Assembly: GCF_964340395.1 (NCBI RefSeq)
Contig: NC_135568.1
Span: 4,319,803-4,383,802, forward strand
Direction of reading: 5' to 3'
Source: Glandiceps talaboti
Lineage: Eukaryota; Hemichordata; Enteropneusta; Spengelidae
Length of the DNA stretch: 64,000 bases
Below the pieces are notes generated by a model. That model was not told the DNA's origin, did not search any database, and worked only from the letters and a program-made list of their open reading frames with translations. Below, one piece after another: positions 22,700 to 34,882 of this stretch (its first letter is position 1; the number at the start of each line of letters is the position of its first letter). The position numbers and the translations under genes are program-made.

Positions 22700-25380
22700 A
22701 TATTGTAGGCTAGTGTACTAGTAGTATTTAAAAACTCGATGTTGTCGAATAGTGGCTGGAAGCGGTCACCACTCTTTGACAAACCCGAGTTTATAACTTT
22801 TTTTTATTTCAGCTTCATAAGGACCGAGTGGACATCCACTTTATAGCAATTCAAAGTGGGGAAGCAGTGATTTTTCCAGTCAGTCGTAGATAGGTGTTTC
22901 TTCGTCTTTGGTTTTAAAATCACATGTATTAACTACGAGTATAGGTCTATGGTACAACAGCGGACATTTAAATTACTGCTGTGACCTTTGGAACGAGGTA
23001 AAACTTTACGGGGTGAACCCATAAAGTCTGGTATACAAATTGTAAACTTTTTAAAAAGGTATACCGTGGTTGATATGTACCATATTTGTATTTTTTCTTG
23101 TGTCTCTCCGTGGTGGACATGTCTTACAGGTGATGGTAGCCGTGATGACAATACGGAGACTTTGCCGCCAATTTTCACTCTAGCCTAGTTTCTTATACAT
23201 TCTACCACTATTTCTACAAGGGTGTTCTGGAATTTATCTTGTGGTGGAAGACATCGAAGATTCTTCTACTTTTTAACGTTGATTTTGAACGCCTTTATTC
23301 AGGTGTGACGAACAGGTGGCTCTTCGGCGCTGCCATCATGTTTTTACATGATGACTGCATCACCCATGATATGCAGACGTTAATGTGACGTAGCTACTGA
23401 CCATGAAAGTGAAACTGCAAGACTTTTCTGGACTCTGTCAACCATGGATTTTCATTTCAACTGTCTTGGTCACCCACTTTACGCATAGCCTTTCTATTTT
23501 ACAAATGTATGTTGGTATTAGACGCTCCAAACTGAATGCAAATTTTGAAAACACTGTGTCCACTTTCGCCTGTGATGAAAGTATCACAACCAAGTCTTGC
23601 ATAGTAATGATACCTGGCACTCCGAGACATTGCTTTAAAAATACTTTATTTTACAATTTAAGAGATTGTGAGAGTTGTTTGACGTGAATGTTTCCCTAAT
23701 ATATTTTGCTTTTTAATCACTAGGTGCCGTATGACTTTCCCAACGATTGGCGATGAAAGTTGTTTGCCGGAGAAGACATGGAGATGAGAATCTTCATCAG
23801 AAATATGGGTACCTGGATAGGAGAAAAATGAGAGTGAAATATCACTGGTTATGGAATTTTGAAGGAATGTGAATCGACATAACTTATCAAAATACAAATA
23901 TGTATTGTTGATGTTCCAAGGTGAGGGTTAGGTAATATGAATGAACTTGAAGATCAACTTTGTTTTTGCCTTTAAATCAATGTTGTGAAACACAAAGTCT
24001 GAAATCTCACGTTGAAACAGTATGTGTCTACCCTTCTATTCATTTATGAATGTCTGTCTATCTGCCTGTCTATCTGTCAGTCTATCTGTCAGTCTATCTG
24101 TCTGTCTATATATCTAATCAAAATAACTATTTTTAATTCTAACTAGCAATTGAATACAATTCAGGAAATCAAACATATGAATCGAGTCATGATGAATCTG
24201 TTCAAAAAATTATGTCTTGGGAATTTATCTGACTAAAAATGTATGAATTCATGCCACTCGATATTGTCTTGAGTATTTTATTTGATATAAAAATATACTT
24301 TTCAGAAATTTCTTGAAGCAGAAAAGGGGTTTGTAACAATGCATCTTCACGACTGTATCTGGTGTAGCTGTCACTACCGGTCATTTGTTCATCATTACGT
24401 TACACTGTTACTTTAAAAACTGTTAGATTAACATCAATCAAATGTGAGTTTAGGACGGGCTATGGATCGTTCCCCTCCCAAATCAGTGAAAAAAAATGTT
24501 TCAATATAACTGTATGGATATGTATGCGAGTTAGTTGATTCACTTCATACAAGCGGGGATGTTCGTTTCACGGAAGACTTAGTGACGCACATTGACGCAG
24601 ACTGGTTGCCATGGCGAAATCTGGGATCACAGCATCCGTCAGACTTGTAATTGGATCGCGCGAACATGTTATAGTGTTGTGGTATATATTTAGTTGTTTA
24701 TTTCATGTATTGGAAATGGTAAAAGGGGAATTACTGACGAAACACAACAAGGCAAACTCTATGCGGATGACCAAGTATGGTATGAACACGTACACATGAT
24801 AAATTTCAAAATCTGAAGATGGTTCAATCAAAAATTGCGTTGTAGGTTTTGACGTCTGCTCATTGCCATAGCAACGAGGCCGTACCATCTACCGTTCTTG
24901 ACAGGAGATGGAGATAAACCAAAGATGCGACCCATGTTACATTGCGCGATCGTATCACCCCGTTTTGCAAAATGAAATGGTCTAAGTTTTCGAGTTGTTT
25001 TGAACGAGGGAAGTCAGGGAAACTAAAATCGCCATGAGCATTGAGGACATCGATATTTCTAAGTTTAGGTGATGCTATTCTTATAGACACCGGTTTGATA
25101 ATAACATACCCAGTTATTCATAAGTGTGTAAATAGTACATGTACATCGAACCAGTCTGGATCCGTATTTTTCTGAAAATGTCCTATACAAGGAAGTTATT
25201 CCCAGGTGCTGTAAAAGTAGGAATGTGCGATTTTGAATATCACTGAGAAATTCTTTCGAATTTAAAAAAAAAGAAATCACAGATATTGAGCATTTCCAAA
25301 GCTAACGCCGTGTGATTTACAATGTAAGCTCATCGCCCCCATTTTTTAAACGATTAGCTACTAGGTGACCATAATCGTTG
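22700..25380. other. No recognisable coding exon
   Basis: Probably intron or flank of the long NR4A 5' region. Several short frames are present but none has a recognisable motif. CTGT/CTAT simple sequence occurs near 24050-24115. An ATTGCCATAGCAAC X-box-like motif lies near 24864. Confidence 0.4.
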
Positions 25381-25389
25381 AACTTGACT

Positions 25390-25935
25390 TTGTAGTAGAA
25401 TGTTAACTCAATAAGAGCCCATCTTGCAAAGAGAAGCAAAAAAATACAAATTAAAAAGTTGGAGAAAAATGCTAAATAAAATGAATGCTAGTTAAAGATT
25501 GAGAAAATGTTATCTTTAGTTTTAAGTTATAACCTATCTTGCAGTGAAGTAAAAAATGCATATTAAAATTTCGAGAAATGATGCTAACTAAAACCTAACA
25601 TGAACAATTAAGTAAGGAATGCCAGCTTATATTAAATCTAGCTCGGCCGACAGAGTAAAAAATGTTAACTTATAATACAATTTGCTGTAAAGTAAAAAAT
25701 GAGAATGGAAACGCAAGAGAAACATTGCTTACTAATAAACTAACATGAACAATACAGTGCTGTTAAATTATAATCAAACTTGTACAGTAAAGTAATATGC
25801 TAACTTTTAACTTGCCACAAAGTAAAGAAAGTGCAAACATTGATAACTAATAGCTTAACTTGCACAATAAAGTAAAGAATGCTAAATTATTTTAAACCTA
25901 ACTTGCACAGTAAAGTAAAACGTTGAAGAAATTAT
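25390..25935. repeat. Degenerate minisatellite, 'AACTTGCACAGTAAAGTAAAAAATGCTAA' type
   Basis: Related blocks (TTGCAGTGAAGTAAAAAATG, TTGCACAATAAAGTAAAGAA, CTTGTACAGTAAAGTAATAT and similar) recur about ten times with spacing near 45-65 bp. It is AT-rich, eroded and non-coding. Confidence 0.7.
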
Positions 25936-26464
25936 GCAGACAAATAACCTATAAAACTTGAAAAACCAAATTCGGCGATCTGTGTTATTCTATAGAGTTA
26001 ATAGAAGAAAAACTGAATAGCCAGAAACATAATACACACAGACGATACTACGCAGTTGAACATAAAATACGCAATCAAGTTTTCAGAAAATAAATACCAA
26101 CACAACAACCACCCTGCCTATTGTCGAGCAAGGTGTGCCACACTCCGTTAACTTACACATGATGAAATTATAAAGAAAGAAAATACTTAAGGGGGAATTT
26201 GAATATGTCTAATAAAAAGAAAAAGTCCAAACCTGGCTTAATTTAGTTAGACTTGATTAATTCACTGTTCTTAGATCAAGACTTAGTGATGTCAAAACAT
26301 AGCGTTAGCGAAACACTGACAGCAAAGTTCCGTGTCTCGGAATAGAGAGCAATATAGATATGACAACTCGGGTGGGCGAAGTGAACCAACAGTCGAGTAG
26401 ACAAAGGTAGTTTGAAAAGACACGATAAAAAAGACAACAGCAAAACACCAATTTTCTACAATTC

Positions 26465-26936
26465 TTACAGTTGTGTTGTTTCTTTTAGTCTTCCAGATCT
26501 AACGACGCCATGAGGTCCAAGGGGAACTATCGTCTCAAGATCACCAAAAACAGTATCTTTTCCGAGCCCATTTACTTTGCTACTCCGCGGAATAATCCTC
26601 GTCGGCCTCAGAAGCGAAGCTGTCCTATCATAAACAAACGGTATAGCCGTGTTCGAAGTAAAATGGGACACATTTAGAAGTATACTGGACCAAAATACAA
26701 CCCTGGCTTGATCAAAAGACTGTCTGCATATCTGTTACGGGACAAATGACAATATCAAGGTCGTGGGTGATAAAAATCGAACCACGCAATTCGTACTCAC
26801 CTGTTTACTCCAAGATCGGTGAGAACGCCTAGACGAGCTCAGTTGGTGTTGGGCTAGCGATGATACTGCCAACGCGACGCACTGACGATGTCGGGGGAAC
26901 TATGCTAATATCAGTACCGCATTCTAGAGTTTGGAA
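26465..26936 (-). other. Possible two-exon minus-strand transcript, unassigned
   Basis: A strong minus-strand donor (AACAG then GTGAGTACG) ends a potential exon at 26801, upstream of which lies a GC-richer patch to about 26936. Further along, after a possible acceptor (cag near 26690), 26465-26671 is open for about 68 codons ending in TAA, with varied, coding-like codons. The plus strand is also open over 26511-26678 for 55 codons (start MRSKGNYRLK, after a TTTCTTTTAG acceptor-like stretch). I cannot tell which strand, if either, is coding. No domain is recognised. It may be a non-coding RNA. Confidence 0.25.
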
Positions 26937-27059
26937 ATCTATAATACGCACTTTTCTCTCTTTTTACGTCAGAGGAAAAGTTGTTGTTGTTTTGTGGAAT
27001 TGTCGTCAGAATGAAGAGTGAAGCCACTCTGACCAACACTACGCATGCGCATAAAGATC

Positions 27060-27344
27060 TGCGTCTTCATCAGGCTATATATATGATGGCGACTGCGTTG
27101 TCACGGAGATAGGAAGGGAAGCGAATTCAAGAAGCCAAGCCGGAAGACAAAGTGACACGTTTATGAATGGTTGCAAGGGGTGCTTGTAATGACGTTAGAA
27201 TATCGCATGTCCGTCATTGCAGTCCTTCAAAGAGGAACACTCCCTAGTTCACATTGTATGAGTGGCTATCCTGTCGACCCAGAGCACTATGGGAGGCGTA
27301 GGCGGTTTTGAGCTGAGTATTTATACAACAAACGAGCGTGGGCG
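27060..27344 (+). promoter_or_regulatory. Promoter-like patch with NRF1, CRE-like, TATA and EGR motifs
   Basis: ACGCATGCGCAT (NRF1-like) near 27040, TATATATA near 27077, TGACGTTA near 27191, TATTTATA at 27318-27325 and a perfect EGR site GCGTGGGCG at 27336-27344. The region is richer in CpG than its surroundings. It could be an alternative NR4A promoter or that of an unrecognised transcript; no open frame of note follows. Confidence 0.3.
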
Positions 27345-28239
27345 ACAAAAATCAACAGACTCTGATGTTCGCTTTTCAATGTGGCTGAAAAGAACCTGAT
27401 AAACCTTTTCTTCCCGATCAATTTTTTACACATTATTTTTCAACTTGAATTTACTTACTTCACTGATCACTCTTTTTAACATTACTGTTCGAATAGATAG
27501 AATTGAATTATGATTTAATATACAGTTTTATGATGAAAATTTGACATGTAAGAGATACACAGATATTTAGCAGTTCGTTGAAAACAGGTCAGATTGGAAT
27601 TAACATCCGGGCAACTGAACTTGATTTCTCTCATATGAGAGCCGTCCACCGAAAAAAGTTCAAGATACGAAAAGCTGAGTGTCAATAAAAATGCCACTTC
27701 AGATCTTGTGATTGATTGGTAGTAGAAGTAAAGTTTAATTATCAGAATATAATTATCAGAATAATCGTTTATAAAGCTGATTATCAGTAACCATAGCAAC
27801 AAACTTACCATTTTTCCCCTGTTCTGCACAGACCAGGAGGACATGGCACAGGTATTAAGAGAATGCAAGTTTTAAGTTGCTGAGAGATTTCAGGTGATCC
27901 TCCCATTCCATGCACTCAAATTGTTTTAAAGTTCGTTAAACTATGGTGAAGTGTTTGCTGGCAATGAAATGAGCCGGTGAACTGTTGATGTTACATTACG
28001 TGATTTATGAGTTATTCCTACGCAAGCTACATTTGAATGTAGGTTGACGGGGTCAAGGGTCAACTTTGTCAGTATACATTTCATTCTGTTTGTAAGTGCA
28101 GCTGCTGTTGTTTCGACAAGTACCATAAGGAGAGGCTCCTTGTTTTCATATGATTGAAGTTTAAGATTATAATGCCATCTTTCAAAGTATCATACATATT
28201 CAAAGTGAAATGAATTCTCTTCAGAATCTTTGTTATTAG

Positions 28240-28460
28240 TAGTCTACATTATTTTATATTATTTCATTTTATTTCATTTACTATTTTTCTATATATACAT
28301 TTCATTTTGGATGTCAGTTATTTTATTTCATTATTTTTTATTTCATTATCGTTTTTATTTCACGATATTTTCTTTTCTTTTATCTTATCACTTTCATTGT
28401 CATATTTTATTTCATGTTATTATGTTATTTTTTATTTCATTTTTTTGCACTTCATTCCTT
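28240..28460. repeat. T-rich degenerate repeat (TTTTATTTCA)n
   Basis: TTTTATTTCA and TTATTTCATT variants recur about fifteen times. Hydrophobic Phe/Tyr/Ser open frames here are by-products of composition. Confidence 0.8.
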
Positions 28461-31400
28461 TATTTTGTCAATCGTTTATAGTTCAGACACTCGTATTATA
28501 ACGACTTGGCTGACGAGGGTTAGTGATACCTTTGTAAGACAGTTATCAACGGTAATGATACATCCAGCAAAAGACAGGGATACCTCGTTAGCATTTACTG
28601 TCTCAACTTAATCTGCAGACATCGTATAAAGTGTGCGCTCTATCACGTTTCAAAAACAGGTGTCACGGTGTTTTTGTAATCAATCGTTATTTACCATGAA
28701 AACACACTTTTCCGGTAAAATATTTTGTATCACTCTTCTTCAAGTTCAATTACGACATACACAGAAAACAAGCAAGAGAACGGTGTCCTTGAACTTATCG
28801 CTGTCTCACTTCAATTGCACAAGTGGCTAAAAGTCGCTTGTTTTTGGTGCAAAATTGTACACATTGATATTGAGTATATTTGTATGACCCAGAGAGTTTG
28901 GATCTGAATTCATAGAAAGAGTCAACTCGGTAAAATCGATAACCGAGAGCACTTACTTCAAAGACGGAGACAGTAAAAATCGAAAGAACGTATATAGGAA
29001 GTTGTTTACTAGCGAGCCAATGAAGTCAACATAGCCGCTGTAGGGTTAGTAGTTTGAGTACGTGCCACTCTTTTTGTCTAAAGAGTCTAAACTACAAAAG
29101 GTACGAGAGAACGCAGTCCTTGTTCACACTTAACTTGTACAATTTCTTGGCAAATTCAAACGAACTTAGTACATCAACAAGTGAATTGAAAGGTTTTCTT
29201 GTTCTGTCATTTTCAGGGACCTAAATTTTGAACATATGAACGAGTTAAAGGAAAATTCGTTGAGATAGCGCGAGAGGCCTCGAATGGAGAAGTTATGTTA
29301 GTAGTAGCTTTTTAACAACAAGAATTGCCCATTTGAAAACGTGTGTAGTTTGATGATGCGAGAGTGTGTTTGTATTATACTAATATACATGTATTCACGT
29401 AGTCAAAGATTCTCTGTATGGCAACTCAGTGTGCAAAAACACCAACAGAGCTGTAACTAGCACAGTAAATAATAGCCCTACCCGTAAATATATTCAGAAA
29501 TGCAAATATAGCAATACAAAGCTTACAAGTTCAACCTGCAACATTTCTATATTTTGGCGCGCAAAAGATAGCACGAAAAAGGCCTTTTGCAAAAGATTCA
29601 CATGTAAAATAGCACATGGGAAAATAGCGTGGGGTCATGACCTAACGTCGAAGGTCGCGTGAGGACAAGGCCAGCAACATAGCGAATTTTACAGTCTGTA
29701 TATCTCCGATTTATTCCATGGAAAAGAACAAAATGTTATAACATATTTGTCAGCTTAGCGAACTGTCTGTTAATATGGAGAGAGAGATGTGGGGATACAA
29801 TAGTATAGTAGAATTGTGGTTATCTACGTTATGGCTTAAGCTTATAACCGCTGGTTTTACCGAGCTCCGTGATCGAGCTAGTATTTATTTCACGAGTCTG
29901 TGGCTGAGTTTTATTACATTTGGGTTTACATTTTCAACGAAATAAAAATATTGCATTATGTTAAAAGTCCAAGAAATTGTAATGTTTTGATAAGGAATGA
30001 ATTGTTGTGTACTTTGTGGTTGTATTATTACTCTCAGCGAGCGCTAGGGAACCTTGTATAGCAACACGGCTTGAATTGATTTGCTAAAGAAAGATGGCTA
30101 CGAAAGCAACGTTAACAGAATTCAGACAAGTGAACGATTGCATGGGTGCGAACATTTAAAGCTAAGTCAGTAATTGGTATGGCTTGGTCGTAATTCAGTA
30201 GAAAATGTGGACTGTGGCTTACCGCAATATGGTAATAAGTGTCATGTCACAATTCGCGTCCTAGTTGATGCACCGAATCGTCACCCAAATCAGCAGGCGA
30301 GGTAATCCAAAAATAAATCACGAACCCAAAATACCGCCAGATGTTTCTATATTTGGTAATGTTGGAAATAAATTTGGCTACATAGAATACTTCCGACGGT
30401 ATTAGGCCATAACGGTTCATAAACAATAACAGTTTAACGTGTCAAATCAATAGTCAGTCTATATTTAGATCATGTGTCTACGCACACGAAGATTAGGTTG
30501 TGCGTAATGCATTAAAACATGGCGCACTTGAGGACAATGCGAAAATTAATCTGGGCAACGATCAGGTTACGAATTACCCCTTCTGATTGGTCCAAATGAT
30601 GTCAAGACGTCACAAATGTATGTAAATAGCATGTTAATACATTCTTTATTTGTTCTCGTCAAGTGAATAAATTACTAGTACTGTCGTGAATTGCATACTG
30701 TGACGTCACCATTCGACAAGGTACACTTCTGACGACACTCGAATGGTCACCAACCGTGGTGATATCAATTATAATGGCGTGTTCTGATTGGCCCATGCTA
30801 ATTTCCCGGAATGTATGACGAAAATGCAGATTTTTGTGACGTATGAGCGTTGTTCGCCAGACCCGCCAAGGGAAATACACAAATACGATGTATTGGAGTA
30901 AATTATTCCAGTTTAGCCAGTCGGCACTCGCAGCGAACTCGTGTCTCACTCAATGCGGCATTTGTGGAAGGATCTTAGGGTGGACTTGTCGCAGGATTTT
31001 CGGTCAAACTACGCCTTGCATAGCGAGAAAGTGGAACGCACAAAAGGAACCGGTAGGCAATAGCATATGTATGTGTGTATGTGTATAGCACAGGCCAGGG
31101 TATACTATAGTAAGCTTAATATTGGCATAGTTCAACATGTATGATATCCTACGAGTAGTCTTTATCTTACGCGTGCCGCTTCCTTTTTTAAAAAAATAAG
31201 TAAGGCAAGCTAGAATTTATATGAAAACAAAGGCCATTATAGTGAATGATATATAATGATATATATTATCGTCTTGTTTACGTGGGTTAAATTCAAGTTT
31301 ACTTGGTGCTTGCATGTCATACGTTAAGTAGCCCAGATCGGCGGCCTGACTACTTTGACTTAGGTCCAGGACTTGTAGGAAACGTTACTCAAAACTTTCG

Positions 31401-32100
31401 AAGGCGGAGTCTTTTAACTTTTATTCATTATTTATTTATTTATTTTGGATTTTGGACATGAAGAAAAGTGTTTCTTATATCCAGGCCATTAAATGATTTG
31501 AAATTCCGACAAGCGAACTCAGAAGTTTGTCCCCACGTCTTGTAACTCTATAGGAACGTCACATCACATCAGCTGACGTGCGCAGAGAAAATGTTGTCGC
31601 TGCCCAAGCATTTTCATTTTATTCTTTGTGATTAGAAATACTACTTGCCTATCAACATCGAGCTGTGAAACTATGTCCCAATGTCTTGGGAGATATTTGT
31701 TGGGCATTTGTGCGTACTCGTAGTGGTAAGTGAATCCACGCATACCCGTGCCACTATCGCGAAGTCTTTACGCTCTTCGTTCAATAACCTTAAGGTTGAT
31801 AGCGACTTCAGCGCTTCAAAGTGTGTCCCACTGTAGCCTCAATATATAACAGGTTTTTTTGTTGTTATCTCAAAAATACGCAAAATCGAAACAGTAATGT
31901 TGATATATATTTTTTGATAAAAATAACCTTGTGGTTTGGGTCTGCGCTGTTTCAATGTTACAAGCACGTAGGTCAAAACGCACCGCCATAGTAGTAGTAG
32001 GCTTAGCTACGTAGACGAACATACACGATTTCAAGTTATGGTATTGACCGTGCTATACTTATCGTTTTGGCCATACACTGTGGTTTACCTTTGCTTGCCT
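28461..32100. other. No recognisable coding exon
   Basis: AT-rich unique-looking DNA. The only marked signals are the CRE group near 30.6-30.84 kb (listed) and a good plus-strand donor at about 31727 (GTAGTG then GTAAGTGAATC), which could end a non-coding NR4A 5' exon but is not in phase with the recognised coding exon. Confidence 0.4.
30596..30842. promoter_or_regulatory. Second CRE-bearing promoter-like region
   Basis: A perfect TGACGTCA at 30701-30708, AGACGTCA near 30606 and TGACGTATG near 30837 occur within 250 bp. A YY1-like AAAACATGGCGC lies near 30517. The palindromic CRE gives no strand. It may be an alternative promoter for NR4A; I see no supporting exon. Confidence 0.3.
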
Positions 32101-32157
32101 TGTTGTTATTATCATTGTTACTATTATTATTATCATGATGATGATGATTAATGTTGC

Positions 32158-32206
<49 letters not shown>

Positions 32207-32208
32207 AT
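32158..32208. repeat. (GTT)n trinucleotide repeat
   Basis: About 16 near-perfect GTT units, preceded by ATT/ATG-rich trinucleotides from 32104. Confidence 0.95.
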
Positions 32209-32388
32209 ACATGTTCTTGGCCTTTTCATACAATAACGCACAGACCGCCCAACCAAAGGTGGGCATGTAACTAGTTCCATCATCTCAACTGATACGGTTG
32301 ATTATTCAACGTAACATACATTGTGAACATTCACCAAAAGGGAAGAATGAAAAAGTGGCGTTACGTTTTTTGTAGGAGGTCACTTATG

Positions 32389-32502
<114 letters not shown>

Positions 32503-33811
32503 TTTGTTATGTTGTGTTATGTTATATTGCACGTAGATCTGTGTATCAATGGCACAAGGTAGGTGCATGCTGAAATACTTTGGAAAATTACTTTCTTCTG
32601 CTAATGTATTCGAATGGTTACGAAACCATATGAAGTCATCATTGCGTTTGTTGCCATGGCAAACGAACTGATGTAAACAATGCCACGTGTTTCTAAAATA
32701 GAAACCATTTGTCAATGACATGACAGGACACATTTATGACGAGTGTAGTGATAAAAAGGCTGCACGGAGAGCGTACGTGCATCGTAAAGTACTGCCAGAT
32801 AACTTCAAAAACCAATTCAGTCAAGTACCATAAAATAGTCACCAGGCAACAATGGTTTATCTGATAATGATACTCAATGATGCTTTATGATTAGAACGTT
32901 CGTCTGTTTTAGGCGAGTCTTTATACTGAGTTGAGGGAAAGATTTAAAATATACCAACATTATATTTACTTAGTAATATATTCTATTAGTTTTGAAAACG
33001 TTACTCCTTAAAATGGTTTATACAGTTGAAGTTCGTCTAACTCTTGCAAGTGCATCAATCGTCGGATTGATTCTCCAAGTTTAGGTTTAACAGACTAGGC
33101 AATAGTAGATATTTTACGTTGGTGGGTTTTTTGTCAATCCTCAACGTATTGACTGCAGTCCAAGGGCATAAACCAAAAACAGTTACAGTAAAAAGAGAGT
33201 TTCCGTATTAGGCCGACTACACCATAAGTTTGCTCGTGATCGGAATGATGTTTTCTGGGTGTAGCTCGAATCCACACCATATCTATGACCGTTAATGTCA
33301 CTATTAACTTGAGTGAATACTGCTTTATTTTGGAATATTTATTTTGCTGCTGTTTGTTTATAACAGTGTCAACGCGTAGGAAAATATGGATGACCTTAGA
33401 TCAAATCAGGTCACACTAGGGTCATAGGTCAAATATCGAAAGGATCGTTCTGCCATCGTGTATAGCATTGTCAAACCATTCGACAATCTAATGTCCAGAA
33501 AAAATATTTCTTAAGATATTGTCTTATTTCATGCAAGATCATTAGTCATGATTTATTTATACTGTTGGAAAAAAATAAAATGACATATATCGTGAGACTC
33601 AGAGAAATGCGAAACTTTTAGAAGGGAACTGTGTGCAGCCGTCGATACTTTTTTGTGAATAGGTATGTCGTTACGGTTATTAGGCTACGTAATACAAAAC
33701 TATTCTTTTCGACATCTGTATCGAACTTATTTACTTGTGATTGTAAATGAATGACGTAATTGTTTTTTAAAAAGCAACAAGTCAAAGTTTTATGAACACA
33801 ACAGCGTATTT

Positions 33812-33813
<2 letters not shown>

Positions 33814-33904
<91 letters not shown>

Positions 33905-33913
33905 TAGACAGAC

Positions 33914-33944
<31 letters not shown>

Positions 33945-33951
33945 GAGAGGC
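33814..33951. repeat. (GACA)n with (GATA) variants
   Basis: About 22 GACA units, then GATA/GACA mixtures, flanked by GAGA. It is non-coding. Confidence 0.97.
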
Positions 33952-34799
33952 AGAGGGCCAGAGGCAGAAACACAGATACAGTTTCCTTGTCAAAGTACCT
34001 GACACAGTAGTTGTCAGATCAACCCTTAGGCAACCACTTCAAACTTGTTAATTTCCACTCGCATTTATTGAGTTAATGTGGACGTCGGTAAATCGAAGAC
34101 ACTCCAGAGATTAACCCTGAGTCATTCTGTTGTTTTCTAAACTTCTGACTTAATAAATATTTGGAAACAATACTCGAACATTAGTAGTCATTTTCGACAA
34201 TGACAAACACGTCAAAACTAAGGTTTGGTTTCCATACACCATATCCCATCGTTGCCGAACACAGGATCTTAACTTGAAATCTACATCGCGTTGAGTTTTT
34301 TGTTTCAACGTGTTCGTATTTTATTTCCTCTACTGTGTGCTTTAACACACGCATAGTAATGGATTCGTGTAGACGTGTTCGATTTTAAAAATGAATTTGC
34401 TGTGGCGCTAAAAAACATATCTTGTTTCGTCACTATAGTAATGCTTTTTTGACCAAGTCAGAATTCATTTCCCTCAATGGAAGGACAACATGACTTCATT
34501 GATGAGTATGAAATGTTGTTAAATATTTTGAGAGAGAATGAAGGTTGGTGTTTTCAAAATTGTCAGTTTTCTTATTTTTTAAAAAAAAGAAGAAGTATTT
34601 GTGCCCGAATACTTGAGGAATCGCGCATCAAAATTTAGATGGTGGAGTTAGAGGGTTTTCTCTTCTCTCCAACTGCGCCATTATATTTGTAATATATATG
34701 GAAAGCTATAGTCTAAGTCAACATCTCAAAACAGCTACAGTGACTAGTATGGACATTTACTTTATTTGCAAAGTTAGTCAAGTTACTATACGTGTAGTC

Positions 34800-34800
34800 G

Positions 34801-34878
<78 letters not shown>
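34800..34878. repeat. (TC)n dinucleotide repeat
   Basis: About 39 TC units with one TTTC interruption. Confidence 0.97.
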
Positions 34879-34879
<1 letters not shown>

Positions 34880-34882
<3 letters not shown>

